This document shows positions 63,108-64,000 of a stretch of DNA of 64,000 nt, piece after piece; position 1 is the first letter of the stretch, and every line of letters begins with the position of its first letter. The stretch spans positions 82,717,278 through 82,781,277 of the forward strand of contig CM075855.1 in assembly GCA_037975125.1 (NCBI GenBank), read 5' to 3'. The DNA comes from Latrodectus hesperus. Taxonomy: Eukaryota > Arthropoda > Arachnida > Araneae > Theridiidae. Under the pieces are notes generated by a model. The model made no database searches. It was not told the origin of the DNA and saw only the letters and a list, made by a program, of their open reading frames with translations. The position numbers and the translations under genes are program-made.

Positions 63108-63603
63108 CCAGTATTTACACAAATACCTGCAAGAATACCGCAAAAAAAAAAGCAGTCTGCCACAAACGGCAAATATTTCGAGATATCAAAAGTACTTTTA
63201 AAAAATCGCAACAAGTTGGCCATTCCCATTTTTTAAACTGTGTACCTGAGAAAAGCCAGTATATTTGTTTTTTTGAGTAATTGAACCTGCGCTCCTACCT
63301 CAAATACAGATTTTCATGATAATAAATGAAACAACCTTTTGGTGGGATTCTTGAATTTTTCTGCTCGTGATTTTAAATTGAAAAAAAGAAGAGAAGGTAG
63401 AAGGAAGAGAAAAAGTTATGAAATGAAATAATAAAAGTTTAGGGAAAATTTACTTAATTAGGTAATTGTTTAAGACTTAAGAATTAGCTAAGATTTAGTA
63501 ATTAAGAAATATTTAATTAATTAGGTAAATACTTAATTAAGACAATTGTTTTTCCCTGAGTATTTACAGTTTATTGCTTGATATATACACAAAAAATGAA
63601 GTA
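63108..63603. other. Intergenic, nothing recognised
   Basis: About 500 bp between the Tc1 right end and the Tigger TIR. No gene, TIR or RNA box was seen. Confidence 0.5.
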
Positions 63604-64000
63604 CAGTAAGACCCCGCTTAACGCTGTTTCGGCTTAGCGCTCTTTCATTTCAACCCGGGGATTCCATGAAATATTATGCAGCGATAGGTTTCAAATACGT
63701 ATCCGAAAGAGTGTACTTGTTTGGTGCGGTATTGTACAGACATATTTTTATTATTGGAAACATTTGTTGACATTATTGTAAGTAGGTATTAATTTACATA
63801 TTTAATACTATATTATAGTGTCAAATATTTTGATCTTTAGTTTTTGCTATGGGTGATAATGAAAAAGAAAAGAAAGCAACCAGAAAAAGCATTTCACTCA
63901 AAACTAAAATGGAAGTGATTAGAAGATAAGATTCTGGTGAACGTCAAACTCTAATTAGTGCTTCATTGAATTTGCCAACTTCAACAATAAGGACCATCAT
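63604..64000 (+). mobile_element. Tigger/pogo-type element, left end and start of transposase, cut by window edge
   Basis: CAGTAAGACCCCGCTTAACG begins at 63604 after TA (63602-63603), the TA target and CAG-start typical of pogo/Tigger ends. From ATG 63849 the frame reads MGDNEKEKKATRKSISLKTK, MEVIRR, TAA at 63927, then DSGERQTLISASLNLPTSTI up to the window end. This is the CENP-B-type helix-turn-helix of a Tigger or Jerky-like transposase. The TAA replaces a codon within the HTH, so this copy is probably dead. It is not the same subfamily as the fragment at 55420-55867. Confidence 0.78.

Overview
The window reads as non-coding chromosomal DNA of an arthropod, most likely an orb-weaving spider. 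It is very AT-rich and studded with dinucleotide repeats. It carries Jockey-type LINE fragments, Tc1 and Merlin DNA transposons and tRNA-derived SINEs of kinds I associate with araneid/nephilid genomes; the family-level assignment is inference from memory of such elements. I see no bacterial operon, no CRISPR array, no rRNA or functional tRNA gene, and no intact host gene. Almost everything recognisable is mobile DNA in different states of decay. Layout: 1-2.4 kb holds the 3' half of a dead LINE. 3.1-5.0 kb holds a probable solo LTR followed by a complete-ended Tc1 element with a stop-ridden transposase. 5-19 kb is AT-rich filler with one copy of an unnamed dispersed repeat, a tRNA-derived SINE and a compound microsatellite. 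19.2-26.2 kb holds SINE copies of two families, two of them with perfect target-site duplications, plus a LINE 3' fragment. 27-28 kb and 30.7-32.6 kb hold two more dead LINEs. 34.4-35.0 kb holds a frameshifted Merlin (ISXO2-like) transposase. 35-45 kb is AT-rich, with long (TA)n tracts, a BED zinc-finger/hAT remnant, a LINE 3' end and a 0.32-kb inverted repeat pair 3.2 kb apart. From about 45.9 to 53.1 kb the base composition changes to a more GC-rich, coding-like sequence. It forms a tandem array of diverged duplications: two paralogous broken coding segments, two copies of an intervening unit and two copies of a 3' flank. I could not assign this family. A second Tc1-like element sits in one copy of the 3' flank. 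From 53.1 kb to the end is a pile-up of transposons: an end-truncated Tc1 fused to a Gypsy pol fragment, itself next to a Tigger/pogo fragment. Then comes a Tc1 element split by a 5.3-kb LINE. The LINE has both ORFs almost intact (one 1-base gap in ORF2) and a perfect 16-bp target-site duplication, so it is the youngest and best preserved element here. The window ends inside another Tigger-like element. How the pieces relate: the elements do not form a pathway. Their nesting gives relative ages. The gene-like duplication at 46-53 kb predates the Tc1-like insertion in it. The Tc1 copy at 56.4-63.1 kb predates the LINE that splits it. The LINE at about 45 kb predates the non-autonomous repeat inserted in it, and the LINE fragment at 20.6-21.2 kb predates the SINE placed beside it.
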